Positions 1 to 6,961 are shown, numbered from the stretch's first letter. The stretch is 8,118 nucleotides of DNA from DATAYF01 sp036272735 (GCA_036272735.1 DATAYF010000307.1:1-8118); one strand, 5' to 3'. Translations and numbers: made by a program. The notes: generated by a model not told the origin, from the sequence alone.

Positions 1-921
1 GTCTTTTCGCTCCATCGAGAGAGCTTGCTCAAACATCAGAGCGCACAAGCTGTGGAGCAAATTGTAGAGATGACACACGATCTGCTGTTACAATCCGGGG
101 TCGATAAAGATCTGGTTATCGGGCTTGGCTGCGCCCTCTCAGGCTATATCGACGCCAAAAGCGGCATCTGTGTCGACTCCTGGAATCTGGACTGGCACAA
201 TGTTGAACTGGCCGAACCGTTGAGCCAACGCCTGGGGCTGCCTGTGGTGATCGATAATGATGTGAGCTGTATTACGACCTACGAGAAGCTCTTTGGCTGG
301 GGCAGTGACTACGAGAATTTTTTTACGGTCGTTCTGGGGCGCGGCGTGGGCCTGGGGTTGGTGCTCAACGGCGTGCTCTATCGCGGCGCGACAGGTGGGG
401 CCGGCGAGTTTGGCCATATGGTAGCTGTTCCAGGTGGTCGGCGCTGCGAGTGCGGCAAACGCGGCTGCCTGGAGGAGTATATCTCCTTTCGCGGCATCAT
501 TGCCAACTATCGTGAGAGCAACTACAAAGAAAATATTCCTTTCAATAGAACGCTCAATAGCGACTCGGACCAATCTGTGCAGTTCGAGGAACGCATGGTT
601 CACGAATTACTTGAGCGAGCTTCGGGGGGAGATGAACTCGCCACGCAGGCTTTTCAGCACAGTGGCGAGTTGATGGGCATTGCCCTGGCTAACCTGGTCA
701 ATGTCCTTAACCCTGAATGTATAGTCCTGACGGGCGAGGGTGCTTTTGTCGAACAGGCGATGTTCCAATCAATGGAAGCGGTTCTGCGACAGAATCTGTT
801 CTCCCAGTTAGGAAAAGATCTGCGTTTGCTGGTTGAGCCGCTGGTTGGTTACGAAAGCTGGGCGCGCGGTGCCGCTGCCCTGGTTCTTCATCGCTTTTTT
901 GTGCTCCCGGCGCGCCCATAA
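1..921 (+). CDS. ROK-family protein, probable sugar-responsive transcriptional repressor (5' partial)
   Basis: The reading frame is open from base 1 (307 visible codons, TAA at 919-921), so the gene begins before the window; the TTG at 25 is not a credible start. Visible ROK signatures, numbered from base 1: an Asn-Asp pair (IDNDV, Asp87) at the site of the sugar-kinase catalytic Asp; a glycine-rich loop from about residue 113 (GRGVGLGLVLNG); a GEFGH segment with His139; and the zinc motif CECGKRGC (Cys149, Cys151, Cys156). The C-terminal part (NPECIVLTGEG, then a GAAA segment) also fits. ROK repressors of the NagC/XylR type are usually near 400 residues with an N-terminal winged helix-turn-helix; ROK kinases are near 300. 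With 307 residues visible and the first sugar-binding/phosphate motif missing, a repressor is more likely. Its place directly upstream of the sugar transporter suggests it controls that locus. The DNA-binding domain itself is not visible, so a ROK kinase remains possible. Confidence 0.88.
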   Translation, partial: VFSLHRESLLKHQSAQAVEQIVEMTHDLLLQSGVDKDLVIGLGCALSGYIDAKSGICVDSWNLDWHNVELAEPLSQRLGLPVVIDNDVSCITTYEKLFGWGSDYENFFTVVLGRGVGLGLVLNGVLYRGATGGAGEFGHMVAVPGGRRCECGKRGCLEEYISFRGIIANYRESNYKENIPFNRTLNSDSDQSVQFEERMVHELLERASGGDELATQAFQHSGELMGIALANLVNVLNPECIVLTGEGAFVEQAMFQSMEAVLRQNLFSQLGKDLRLLVEPLVGYESWARGAAALVLHRFFVLPARP

Positions 922-974
922 TTTAGAGAGAAAGGAGTGGCTGGTTCAGCATATCTCTCAGCGTCCTGGCAGTG

Positions 975-1001
975 TTGGCAGGAATGCTTAAAGGGTATGT
1001 T
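975..1001 (+). promoter_or_regulatory. Weak candidate promoter upstream of the binding-protein gene
   Basis: TTGGCA (975-980, 5/6 to the -35 consensus) is followed after 15 bases by TATGTT (996-1001, 4/6 to the -10 consensus). The spacing is shorter than the usual 16-18, so this is only a candidate. It lies in the 236-base gap between the ROK gene and the binding-protein gene, which is where a regulated promoter would be expected. The same gap has GAGAGA (926-931) facing TCTCTC (954-959), with a further CTCTCTC at 1003-1009; no operator can be assigned from this alone. Confidence 0.2.
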
Positions 1002-1056
1002 GCTCTCTCAATAGGAGAACAGGTTGACTGCCTTACCGATGATTGCAGGCGGAGCG

Positions 1057-1072
1057 GCGAGACACTTCTCGC
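1057..1072 (+). repeat. Small inverted repeat (6-bp stem, 4-base loop) in the binding-protein leader
   Basis: GCGAGA (1057-1062) and TCTCGC (1067-1072) are perfect complements around a CACT loop. There is no T-run after it, so it is not a typical terminator. It lies about 85 bases before the binding-protein start, and could be an operator half-site pair, a leader hairpin or chance. Confidence 0.35.
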
Positions 1073-1145
1073 AGGCCAAGGCTTTCAAGGTGAAGGCCCG
1101 GATTACCTACATTGACTCGTTTATTTGCACCGATGCAGAAAGGCT

Positions 1146-1151
1146 GAAGGA
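1146..1151 (+). promoter_or_regulatory. Ribosome-binding site that sets the binding-protein start at 1158
   Basis: GAAGGA ends six bases before ATG 1158. The frame stays open further upstream to a TTG at 1125, but that codon has no good Shine-Dalgarno sequence, and starting there would push the twin-arginine signal deeper into the protein. ATG 1158 is therefore preferred. Confidence 0.7.
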
Positions 1152-1157
1152 TTCTCA

Positions 1158-2438
1158 ATGGACACGCAAACGAAGTACATGCTCAACAAAATCAACCGCC
1201 GACGTTTTTTACAGGCCACTGGCGCAGCGGCGGTGAGTGCCGCTTTTCTGGCTGCCTGTGGTAACACCACGCCGGGTAGTACCAGTAGTAATGGCCAGTT
1301 GGTGTTACAGCAGTGGTATCACCAATATGGTGAAGCGGGCACCGAGGCGGCCGCCAAGCGTTACGCAAAGGAGTACACGAAAGCCTCTATCAACGTCGAC
1401 TGGAAACCTGGCGATTATTTCACTCCCCTCAATGCGGCCTTATTGAGTGGTAATCCTCCTGATGCTTTTGAAGGGTATGTTTTAGCAGATCAGGTGAAGG
1501 CAGGATTGATTGAGCCAATGGACGATATCATTGCTCCTGTGAAAGATGACTTTTCTGCTTCCAGCCTTATACCCTACACCTACAACGGAAAAGTTTATGC
1601 CATTCCAATGATTGTCGATACTGGTTTGCTCTACTACCGCAAAAGTATCCTTGCAAGGGCTGGAGTCAAGCCACCAGAGACTATGGATGAGTTGATCGCT
1701 GCGGCGAACAAGCTGACGACTGGCAATCAGAAGGGTCTCTTCATTGGGAACGATGGTGGCATTGGGGCATTGCTACAGATCGCTCCCTGGTCTGCTGGGA
1801 GCGACTTTCTGACGACAGATAATAAGATTGTGTTCAACAATGATCGGACCGTGTTGGCTTATCAAAAGGTGCGTGAGCTCTATCAGTCGAAGAGTCTGCT
1901 GCTGGGTTATACCACTGACTGGGCGGACCCTGGCGCTTTCAATAGTGGAGCAACTGCTATGCAGTGGGGTGGTTTATGGTCAATGCCGGGTATTCGCAAA
2001 GGTGTTGGTGATGACTTTGGAGTCGTACCCTGGCCAAAACTTGATGCCCAGGGTACACCGACGACATTTTCGGGCGGTTGGGGTGCTATGGTTGCGGCCA
2101 AAGGCAAGCATATGCAGGAGGCCAAAACGTTTACCAAATGGCTCTGGATTGATAATACGAAAGATCAGCAGGATTGGAGTCTGGATTACGGCTTCCATCT
2201 TCCACCACGCAAGAGCGCTGCCGCTTCCGCCACAAAACTCCAGAGCGGTCAAGCCGCAGATGCTGTAAGTATCCTCAACAACTATGGTAAGCCCAATCCT
2301 CCTACCTGGGATACGACCATGAGTACAGCGCTTACAGACGCCGTCACCAATATCGTCAAAAATGGTGCCGATGCCAAAACTGAGTTGGCTAAAGCAGAAG
2401 CAAAGTGCCAGGCCGAGTTACAAAGGATTGTCAAGTAG
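1158..2438 (+). CDS. ABC transporter sugar-binding lipoprotein (family 1 solute-binding protein)
   Basis: The 426-residue product is a typical length for the UgpB/MalE-like family 1 solute-binding proteins. The N-terminus shows a twin-arginine signal (NRRRFLQ, Arg14-Arg15), a short Ala-rich hydrophobic stretch and a lipobox LAAC with the modified Cys at residue 34. It is therefore expected to be exported folded through Tat and anchored by lipid on the outer face of the membrane. A Ser/Thr/Gly linker follows, then the mature domain beginning LVLQQWYHQYGE. Family-like segments include LNAALLSGNPPDAFEGY near residues 90-110 and the GGWGAMVAAKGKHMQEA region in the C-terminal half. Two matching permeases follow directly, so it supplies their substrate. 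The alpha-galactosidase downstream points to alpha-galactosides such as melibiose, raffinose or stachyose, but the ligand is inferred from context only. Confidence 0.92.
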   Translation: MDTQTKYMLNKINRRRFLQATGAAAVSAAFLAACGNTTPGSTSSNGQLVLQQWYHQYGEAGTEAAAKRYAKEYTKASINVDWKPGDYFTPLNAALLSGNPPDAFEGYVLADQVKAGLIEPMDDIIAPVKDDFSASSLIPYTYNGKVYAIPMIVDTGLLYYRKSILARAGVKPPETMDELIAAANKLTTGNQKGLFIGNDGGIGALLQIAPWSAGSDFLTTDNKIVFNNDRTVLAYQKVRELYQSKSLLLGYTTDWADPGAFNSGATAMQWGGLWSMPGIRKGVGDDFGVVPWPKLDAQGTPTTFSGGWGAMVAAKGKHMQEAKTFTKWLWIDNTKDQQDWSLDYGFHLPPRKSAAASATKLQSGQAADAVSILNNYGKPNPPTWDTTMSTALTDAVTNIVKNGADAKTELAKAEAKCQAELQRIVK

Positions 2439-2449
2439 TTTTATCGGGA

Positions 2450-2486
2450 GGAGCATGAACAAACCTGGAGGAATGTTTCATGCTCC
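2450..2486 (+). repeat. Strong inverted repeat between binding-protein and permease genes
   Basis: GGAGCATGAACA (2450-2461) pairs with 2474-2486 over 12 bp with one bulged T, around a 12-base loop. It starts 12 bases after the binding-protein stop codon and has no following T-run, so it is unlikely to be a strong terminator. In maltose-type operons a hairpin after the binding-protein gene is known to stabilise its mRNA or reduce read-through, giving more binder than permease; that role is inferred here. Confidence 0.65.
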
Positions 2487-2496
2487 ACTGCTGGCC

Positions 2497-2514
2497 TATG
2501 GCCATACGGCCATA
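2497..2514 (+). repeat. Second, compact hairpin in the same intergenic gap
   Basis: TATGGCC (2497-2503) and GGCCATA (2508-2514) are perfect 7-bp complements around a four-base loop (ATAC). It begins 10 bases after the first inverted repeat ends, so the two would form adjacent stem-loops in the mRNA. No T-run follows it. Confidence 0.6.
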
Positions 2515-2588
2515 TCAATACCTGGCGGTGTACTGGACTGCATTTACTGGTTCATACCTACAGGTGCCTTTCAGGAAGGATAGCTGCA

Positions 2589-3575
2589 ATGGAGTCCACC
2601 AAAGTCATTTCATCTGCTCAACCAGAGGCTCCTCTGGACGTGAAACAGAGAGGGAAACGCTATACGTTACGCAAACGTCTCAAGACTGAGCTCGCCTTCT
2701 GGAGTTTTTCGGCCCCTCTCCTGGTTGGTCTGGCGGTGTTTGTCTATATCCCTATTCTCTGGAGCATCTTCCTCAGTTTCTTTAATGCGCGCGATACGAT
2801 TGCCCCGACGCAATTTGTTGGCCTGGCCAATTACGCCAGCATGCTCAACGATCCAGCCTATCAGCATGCTCTGGTCACGATCACGCTCTTCGCGCTTTTC
2901 ATTATACCGACCACGTTTGCGCTTTCGCTTGGACTTGCGCTCCTGGTCAACAGTATTCGTTTTGCCCAGCCATTCTTCCGTTCCGTGTTCTTTCTGCCCA
3001 CGGCCTGTTCTTATGTCGTGGCCTCGCTCATCTGGAAGCTCGATATCTTCAATGGTCTCTCGACAGGGTTTGCCAACACCATTTTGATCTCCTTGCATAT
3101 GAGTTCTATTGACACCTGGATTACCAGCCCAAGTCCCCCATACTATTGGATTGTACTGGTCTCACTCCGTCTCTGGATACAGGTTGGCATCTATATGTTG
3201 CTTTTTATTGCAGGGTTGCAAACGATCCCGCAAGAACTGTATGAAGCTGCTACGGTCGATGGTGCCAGGCGTGGTTGGACCACTTTCCGCTATATAACCT
3301 TCCCTTTGCTACGTAATACTTCGGTTGCAATCCTGATTCTGAACTTGATTGCAGCCTATCAAGCGTTCGATGAGTTCTACAACATTATGGGAAGCACGGC
3401 ATCCAGCGGCAATGCGTCTCTGGGACGGCCGCCGCTCCTCTATATCTTCCAGGTCGCTCTGGGTTCGCAAGATTATGGCCGTGGGAGCGCAGGTGCAATC
3501 ATTCTCGCAGTCATTATTATTGTGTTTACTCTTGTGCAAGCAAAAGTGTTTGGCTTTGGCAAAGTACAGTCGTAA
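2589..3575 (+). CDS. ABC sugar transporter permease, MalF/UgpA type
   Basis: The 328-residue protein is an inner-membrane channel subunit of a carbohydrate ABC importer. AGGAAGGA (2573-2580) lies eight bases before ATG 2589. A basic cytoplasmic N-terminus (about residues 18-33) precedes six predicted membrane segments, near residues 38-64, 94-120, 128-150, 185-210, 244-261 and 299-320. The cytoplasmic EAA loop that docks on the ATPase is clear: ELYEAATVDGARRGW from Glu216, with the conserved Gly225, then FRYITFPLL. Six segments and an extended N-terminus mark the MalF/UgpA partner of the pair. It follows the binding-protein gene after a 150-base gap holding two hairpins, and the next permease starts 16 bases after its stop. 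Confidence 0.93.
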   Translation: MESTKVISSAQPEAPLDVKQRGKRYTLRKRLKTELAFWSFSAPLLVGLAVFVYIPILWSIFLSFFNARDTIAPTQFVGLANYASMLNDPAYQHALVTITLFALFIIPTTFALSLGLALLVNSIRFAQPFFRSVFFLPTACSYVVASLIWKLDIFNGLSTGFANTILISLHMSSIDTWITSPSPPYYWIVLVSLRLWIQVGIYMLLFIAGLQTIPQELYEAATVDGARRGWTTFRYITFPLLRNTSVAILILNLIAAYQAFDEFYNIMGSTASSGNASLGRPPLLYIFQVALGSQDYGRGSAGAIILAVIIIVFTLVQAKVFGFGKVQS

Positions 3576-3591
3576 AGAAAGGGAAGAGCTT

Positions 3592-4476
3592 ATGCCGTTA
3601 ACTATTTCGAAGCAAAAGGCCGATAAGCGTTCCGTCAGGACAGCCAGGTCAGTAAGATCTATTGTGAGCGTTGTGCTACACTATGCGCTGCTCATTTTTC
3701 TGACGGGGCTTTTTCTGGTTCCTTTTTATTTGATTCTGCGCAATAGTCTGGCAACCGAGCAGGATATTCGCCTTGGTGTCCTCTTTCCCAGTGTACTCCA
3801 CTTTGAGAATATTCAAGAGTTGTTTAGTGATAGCTCTACGTCGATCCTTGTTGGTTTGCAAAATTCTGCATTGATGGCTGTCCTGGGTACAGTCGGGCAG
3901 GTACTTGTCACGTCACTGGCGGCTTATGCGATGGCTCGTATTCCTTCTCGCTGGTCCACTGTTGTGTTCGGCGCAGTTCTGGGTACGATGATGATTCCGG
4001 GTGCGGTCACTTTTCTACCAACATATATTGTTGTTTCATATATTGGTTGGATCGGGACGTTACAGGGCTTGATTATTCCTAGTCTGTTTAGCGGCTTTAC
4101 GACTTTTCTGTTTCGCCAGTTCTTCTTGAGTTTTCCACGGGAACTTGAGGAGGCCGGGCGTGTCGATGGGCTTGGCTATTGGGGCATCTATTGGCGTATC
4201 GTTGTTCCGAACTCGCTTCCCATTTTTGCGGCTCTCGGTATTACGGGGCTGATTGCCAATTGGAATTCTTTTCTCTGGCCTCTTGTGAATGCGCAGAATA
4301 GTAATTCGGGTCAAACTGTTCAGGTGGTCATCTCTACGTTCATGACGTCTCAGACGGTCATTCTGCATGAGGTATTTATGGCGGCGGCTATTGGCATCCT
4401 CCCCTTGGTGCTCCTCTTTCTCTTCTTTCAGCGCTACATCGTCCAGGGCTATACACAAAGCGGCTTGAAAGGGTAA
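3592..4476 (+). CDS. ABC sugar transporter permease, MalG/UgpE type
   Basis: The 294-residue protein is the second membrane subunit of the importer. The frame is open well upstream (to 3349), but ATG 3592 is chosen because AAAGGGAAGAG (3578-3588) sits just before it and an earlier start would bury it in the preceding permease gene. Predicted membrane segments fall near residues 25-48, 88-115, 122-148, 155-178, 206-226 and 260-281. The EAA loop reads ELEEAGRVDGLGYW from Glu184, with Gly193, followed by IVVPNSLP. The fit to the MalG/UgpE family (usually about 270-300 residues) is good. The gene ends in two consecutive TAA codons. No ATP-binding subunit gene follows, so the ATPase must come from elsewhere, as in systems that share one MsiK- or UgpC-type ATPase. 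Confidence 0.93.
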   Translation: MPLTISKQKADKRSVRTARSVRSIVSVVLHYALLIFLTGLFLVPFYLILRNSLATEQDIRLGVLFPSVLHFENIQELFSDSSTSILVGLQNSALMAVLGTVGQVLVTSLAAYAMARIPSRWSTVVFGAVLGTMMIPGAVTFLPTYIVVSYIGWIGTLQGLIIPSLFSGFTTFLFRQFFLSFPRELEEAGRVDGLGYWGIYWRIVVPNSLPIFAALGITGLIANWNSFLWPLVNAQNSNSGQTVQVVISTFMTSQTVILHEVFMAAAIGILPLVLLFLFFQRYIVQGYTQSGLKG

Positions 4477-4488
4477 TAACGGCAGGCG

Positions 4489-4526
4489 CTGGTTTTTGGA
4501 ATATATCCACTGCCTGGATTTTGGAA
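4489..4526 (+). repeat. Imperfect 13-base direct repeat before the alpha-galactosidase gene
   Basis: CTGGTTTTTGGAA (4489-4501) and CTGGATTTTGGAA (4514-4526) match at 12 of 13 positions, with starts 25 bases apart. They fill most of the 75-base gap between the second permease and the alpha-galactosidase gene. They may be a regulator-binding pair, a local duplication or chance; no clear promoter accompanies them. Confidence 0.45.
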
Positions 4527-4551
4527 CTTGTAAGAAAGTAAAAGGTAACAT

Positions 4552-6774
4552 ATGGACCGTGTATCTCTGGCCACACTTGAGCCAGGTATTGTTGTCGACT
4601 CAGAGCGCTCCCTCTGGGCACTGGTGACGGAACACAGCACCTATGCGCTGGGTGTGACCAAGGAAGGACTGGTCATCAATCTACACTGGGGGCCGCGCCT
4701 GGCTACTTTGGCCGATCTGCCCGATCCCCGTCTCGCTTTGACGCATTCGTCGCACGATCCGGCGCTAACTAGCATTGCGGAAGAGTATCCCGGCTTTGGC
4801 GGTTTGCGCTATGGTGAGTTGGCGGCTCGGGTAGTCTTTGCCGATGGAGTGCGCGACCTGGATCTGTGCTATGAGCACGCTGAGTTGCTGCCGAACAGCG
4901 CCCGCCTGCCCGGACTGACGCTCTATCTGCGTGATCGGCATTATCCATTGACACTGCTCCTACACTACCAGCTCGACCTTGCCAACGATCTGATCATCCG
5001 CTCGGCGATCTGGCGCAACGAGGGTGACGAGCCAATTCGCCTGGAGCGCGCCTTCTCTGCCGCCTGGCACCTGCCGCGCTCTTTTGCCTCGCGCACGCTG
5101 ACAACGCTAGCAGGCCAGTGGGCCGGCGAGTCGCAGATTCAGCGCCGTCCCCTGGTCGCAGGGACAGCGTTGATTGAGTCGCGCCGCGGGATTACCAGTC
5201 TGAATGCAGCGCCCTGGCTGGCTATCGAGAGCGAACCCATGCTGGGACAGCCTGTCCCCGAAGTCTATTTTGCCTCGCTGGCCTGGAGCGGCAATTGGAT
5301 GATCCGTGTGAACTGTGATGTGACAGGCAAAACGACGGTGGTTGGTGGGATCTCGGAGCACGATTTTGCCTGGCAACTGGCCGCTGGAGAAACCTTCACG
5401 ACGCCGGATTTTGTCGCAGGCTTTGCCGATGACGGTTTGAATGGCGCGCGTCAGCGCCTGCATCGTTATGTGCGCGAGACGGTTCTGCCAACGTCCCAGG
5501 CGCTTCAGCCTCGTCCGGTGCTCTACAATTCCTGGGAAGCGACAGCCTTTGATGTCAGCGAGCAAGGGCAGATCGAACTCGCCGAGTTGGCTGCGCGCCT
5601 GGGTGTGGAACTGTTTGTGGTCGATGATGGCTGGTTTCTGAGGCGCATATCGGACACTGCTGGTCTGGGAGACTGGCGCCCCGATCCCAGGAAATTCCCC
5701 CATGGCCTGGGACCGCTGATCGAACGCGTCCATGACCTTGGGATGACATTTGGTCTCTGGGTTGAGCCAGAGATGGTCAACCCCGACAGTGAGCTGTATC
5801 GTGCCCACCCCGATTGGGTCTACGCTTTTCCCACGCGGGCTCGCAGCGAGGCGCGCAACCAGTTGGTGCTCAATCTGGGCCGAGAAGATGTGCGCGGCTA
5901 TCTCTTTGAGTCCCTCGATTATTTGCTGACCGAGTATCCCATCGCTTATCTCAAATGGGATATGAACCGTCCAATCAGCGAGCCTGGCTGGGCCGACTAT
6001 CTGGCTCAGGGCGGCGAGGCCCGCGAGCTCTGGGTGCACCACACCCACGGAGTCTACGCACTGATGGACGCTCTACGCGCGCATCACCCCTTCCTCAGTA
6101 TCGAATCTTGCGCCAGCGGTGGCGGACGAGCTGACCTCGCGATCCTGCGCCGAACCGATCAGGTCTGGACCAGCGATAACACCCATCCTGAGGCACGTCT
6201 ATTGATCCAGGAGGGCTTCTCGCTAGCCCTGCCCGCACGCGTGATGGGGGCGTGGGTGACCGACGCCGGGCGCAGGCAGATCCCGCTTGCATTCCGCTTC
6301 CTTGTCTCAATGCTTGGCGCGTTGGGAGTTGGTGGCGACCTGATTCACTGGAGTGCCGAAGAAATGGACGAAGCAGCGAGCTGGATCACCATCTACAAAC
6401 AGATCCGCCACCTGGTCCAGGACGGCGAGCAGTCCTGGCTGCTCTCGCCGCATGCCACCCGCGGCCAGTTCGCCGCTGTGCAATATACCTCCCAGGCGCG
6501 CGACCAAGCGCTGGTCTTTTTCTTCCACCATGATCAGGTTTTCGGTGGCTCACCTCCACCACTACGGCTCTGCCATCTGAAGCCCAATGCCCTGTATCGC
6601 ATTGAGCCTCTGCGCTCTCTGCCCACGGCTTCTCCCCTTCAAGAATATCCGGCGGTCCTCTCCGGCGCCGCCCTGATGGCCACTGGTCTCCCTCCATTGC
6701 TAGATAACTGGCAGCAAACCCATGCCAGCTATCTCGTAGAGCTCACAGAGATCACGGCATTGTCAACCTGGTGA
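4552..6774 (+). CDS. Alpha-galactosidase, glycoside hydrolase family 36
   Basis: The 740-residue enzyme releases terminal alpha-linked galactose from melibiose, raffinose-family sugars or galactomannan fragments, with retention of configuration. Length matches bacterial GH36 enzymes (about 720-750). Domains in order: an N-terminal beta-sandwich (about 25-290), a (beta/alpha)8 barrel (about 300-640) and a C-terminal beta domain (about 650-735). Visible motifs are NSWEATAFD; DDGWF (Asp358-Asp359); FGLWVEPEMVNPDS; KWDMNR with predicted nucleophile Asp470; the galactose-binding segment ESCASGGGR (Cys520); and SDN with predicted acid/base Asp542. The Cys-to-acid spacing of 22 fits known GH36 enzymes. 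AAAGG (4541-4545) lies six bases before ATG 4552. There is no signal peptide, so it acts in the cytoplasm on imported sugar. One oddity: His545 stands where Asp often follows the SDNT motif. The gene looks GC-richer than the T-rich permease genes before it. Confidence 0.96.
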   Translation: MDRVSLATLEPGIVVDSERSLWALVTEHSTYALGVTKEGLVINLHWGPRLATLADLPDPRLALTHSSHDPALTSIAEEYPGFGGLRYGELAARVVFADGVRDLDLCYEHAELLPNSARLPGLTLYLRDRHYPLTLLLHYQLDLANDLIIRSAIWRNEGDEPIRLERAFSAAWHLPRSFASRTLTTLAGQWAGESQIQRRPLVAGTALIESRRGITSLNAAPWLAIESEPMLGQPVPEVYFASLAWSGNWMIRVNCDVTGKTTVVGGISEHDFAWQLAAGETFTTPDFVAGFADDGLNGARQRLHRYVRETVLPTSQALQPRPVLYNSWEATAFDVSEQGQIELAELAARLGVELFVVDDGWFLRRISDTAGLGDWRPDPRKFPHGLGPLIERVHDLGMTFGLWVEPEMVNPDSELYRAHPDWVYAFPTRARSEARNQLVLNLGREDVRGYLFESLDYLLTEYPIAYLKWDMNRPISEPGWADYLAQGGEARELWVHHTHGVYALMDALRAHHPFLSIESCASGGGRADLAILRRTDQVWTSDNTHPEARLLIQEGFSLALPARVMGAWVTDAGRRQIPLAFRFLVSMLGALGVGGDLIHWSAEEMDEAASWITIYKQIRHLVQDGEQSWLLSPHATRGQFAAVQYTSQARDQALVFFFHHDQVFGGSPPPLRLCHLKPNALYRIEPLRSLPTASPLQEYPAVLSGAALMATGLPPLLDNWQQTHASYLVELTEITALSTW

Positions 6775-6894
6775 ACGGCTGTGTTGCAAAAACACTAGGA
6801 GGAAAAGAAGGGACGTGCACGATTTTTGCTTGTAAGAGCCTATATTCAGAAGTTCGTTCATGATTCATGATATCCGGTGGACTTTACCGAAGAT
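6775..6894 (+). other. Non-coding stretch between alpha-galactosidase and the IS element
   Basis: No convincing gene or terminator is seen. Visible structure: GTGTT/AACAC around a five-base loop (6781-6795); GCAAAAA (6786-6792) facing TTTTTGC (6823-6829); a perfect tandem repeat of TTCATGA (6857-6863 and 6864-6870), each unit holding the palindrome TCATGA; and TGGACTT at 6878, which recurs at 6895 at the presumed IS end. The TGCAAAAAC at 6785-6793 is an exact inverted copy of 6907-6915 in the IS end, so this gap may contain IS remnants. Confidence 0.4.
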
Positions 6895-6961
6895 TGGACT
6901 TCCCCCGTTTTTGCAGAGTCGAGGAAGAAAAGTGTGATAAACTCGATCAGGGGAAGGTCCA
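6895..6961 (+). repeat. IS left-end sequence able to pair with the orfA ribosome-binding site
   Basis: TGGACTTCCCC (6895-6905) is complementary to GGGGAAGGTCCA (6950-6961) apart from one extra G in the second arm. The second arm contains the GGGGAAGG ribosome-binding site just before ATG 6962, and the loop is 44 bases. A transcript entering from the alpha-galactosidase operon would carry both arms and could hide the site. A transcript starting inside the IS would not. This kind of protection against outside transcription is established for IS10 and IS50; here it is inferred. Confidence 0.5.
6911..6941 (+). promoter_or_regulatory. Weak candidate promoter for the IS genes
   Basis: GATAAA (6936-6941, 4/6 to the -10 consensus) is preceded by TG at 6933-6934, an extended -10 arrangement. 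TTGCAG (6911-6916) is a poor -35 with 19-base spacing. Transcription would begin near 6948, after the left arm of the inverted repeat described at 6895-6961. Confidence 0.25.

Noticed and set aside
1024..1236. Small TTG-start frame as a protein gene
   Set aside because: It overlaps the binding-protein start in another frame and has no recognisable domain; kept only as a leader possibility.
3349..3591. Upstream extension of the second permease frame to 3349
   Set aside because: It overlaps the first permease gene over its conserved C-terminal part, and ATG 3592 has a good ribosome-binding site and the normal family length.
5107..6048. Long minus-strand open frame (313 codons) opposite the alpha-galactosidase
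   Set aside because: It lies wholly inside a clear GH36 coding region and resembles no family; it follows from the codon bias of the true gene.
6777..6793. GGCTGTGTTGCAAAA as the end of an IS6/IS26-like element
   Set aside because: It looks slightly like such ends, but no matching transposase or second end is seen, and the match is too short.
6781..6829. Rho-independent terminator after the alpha-galactosidase gene
   Set aside because: The possible stems are short and AT-rich with long loops, and no stem is followed directly by a T-run.
6857..6870. Tandem TTCATGA as a CRISPR or iteron array
   Set aside because: Only two seven-base units are present, with no spacers and no further copies nearby.
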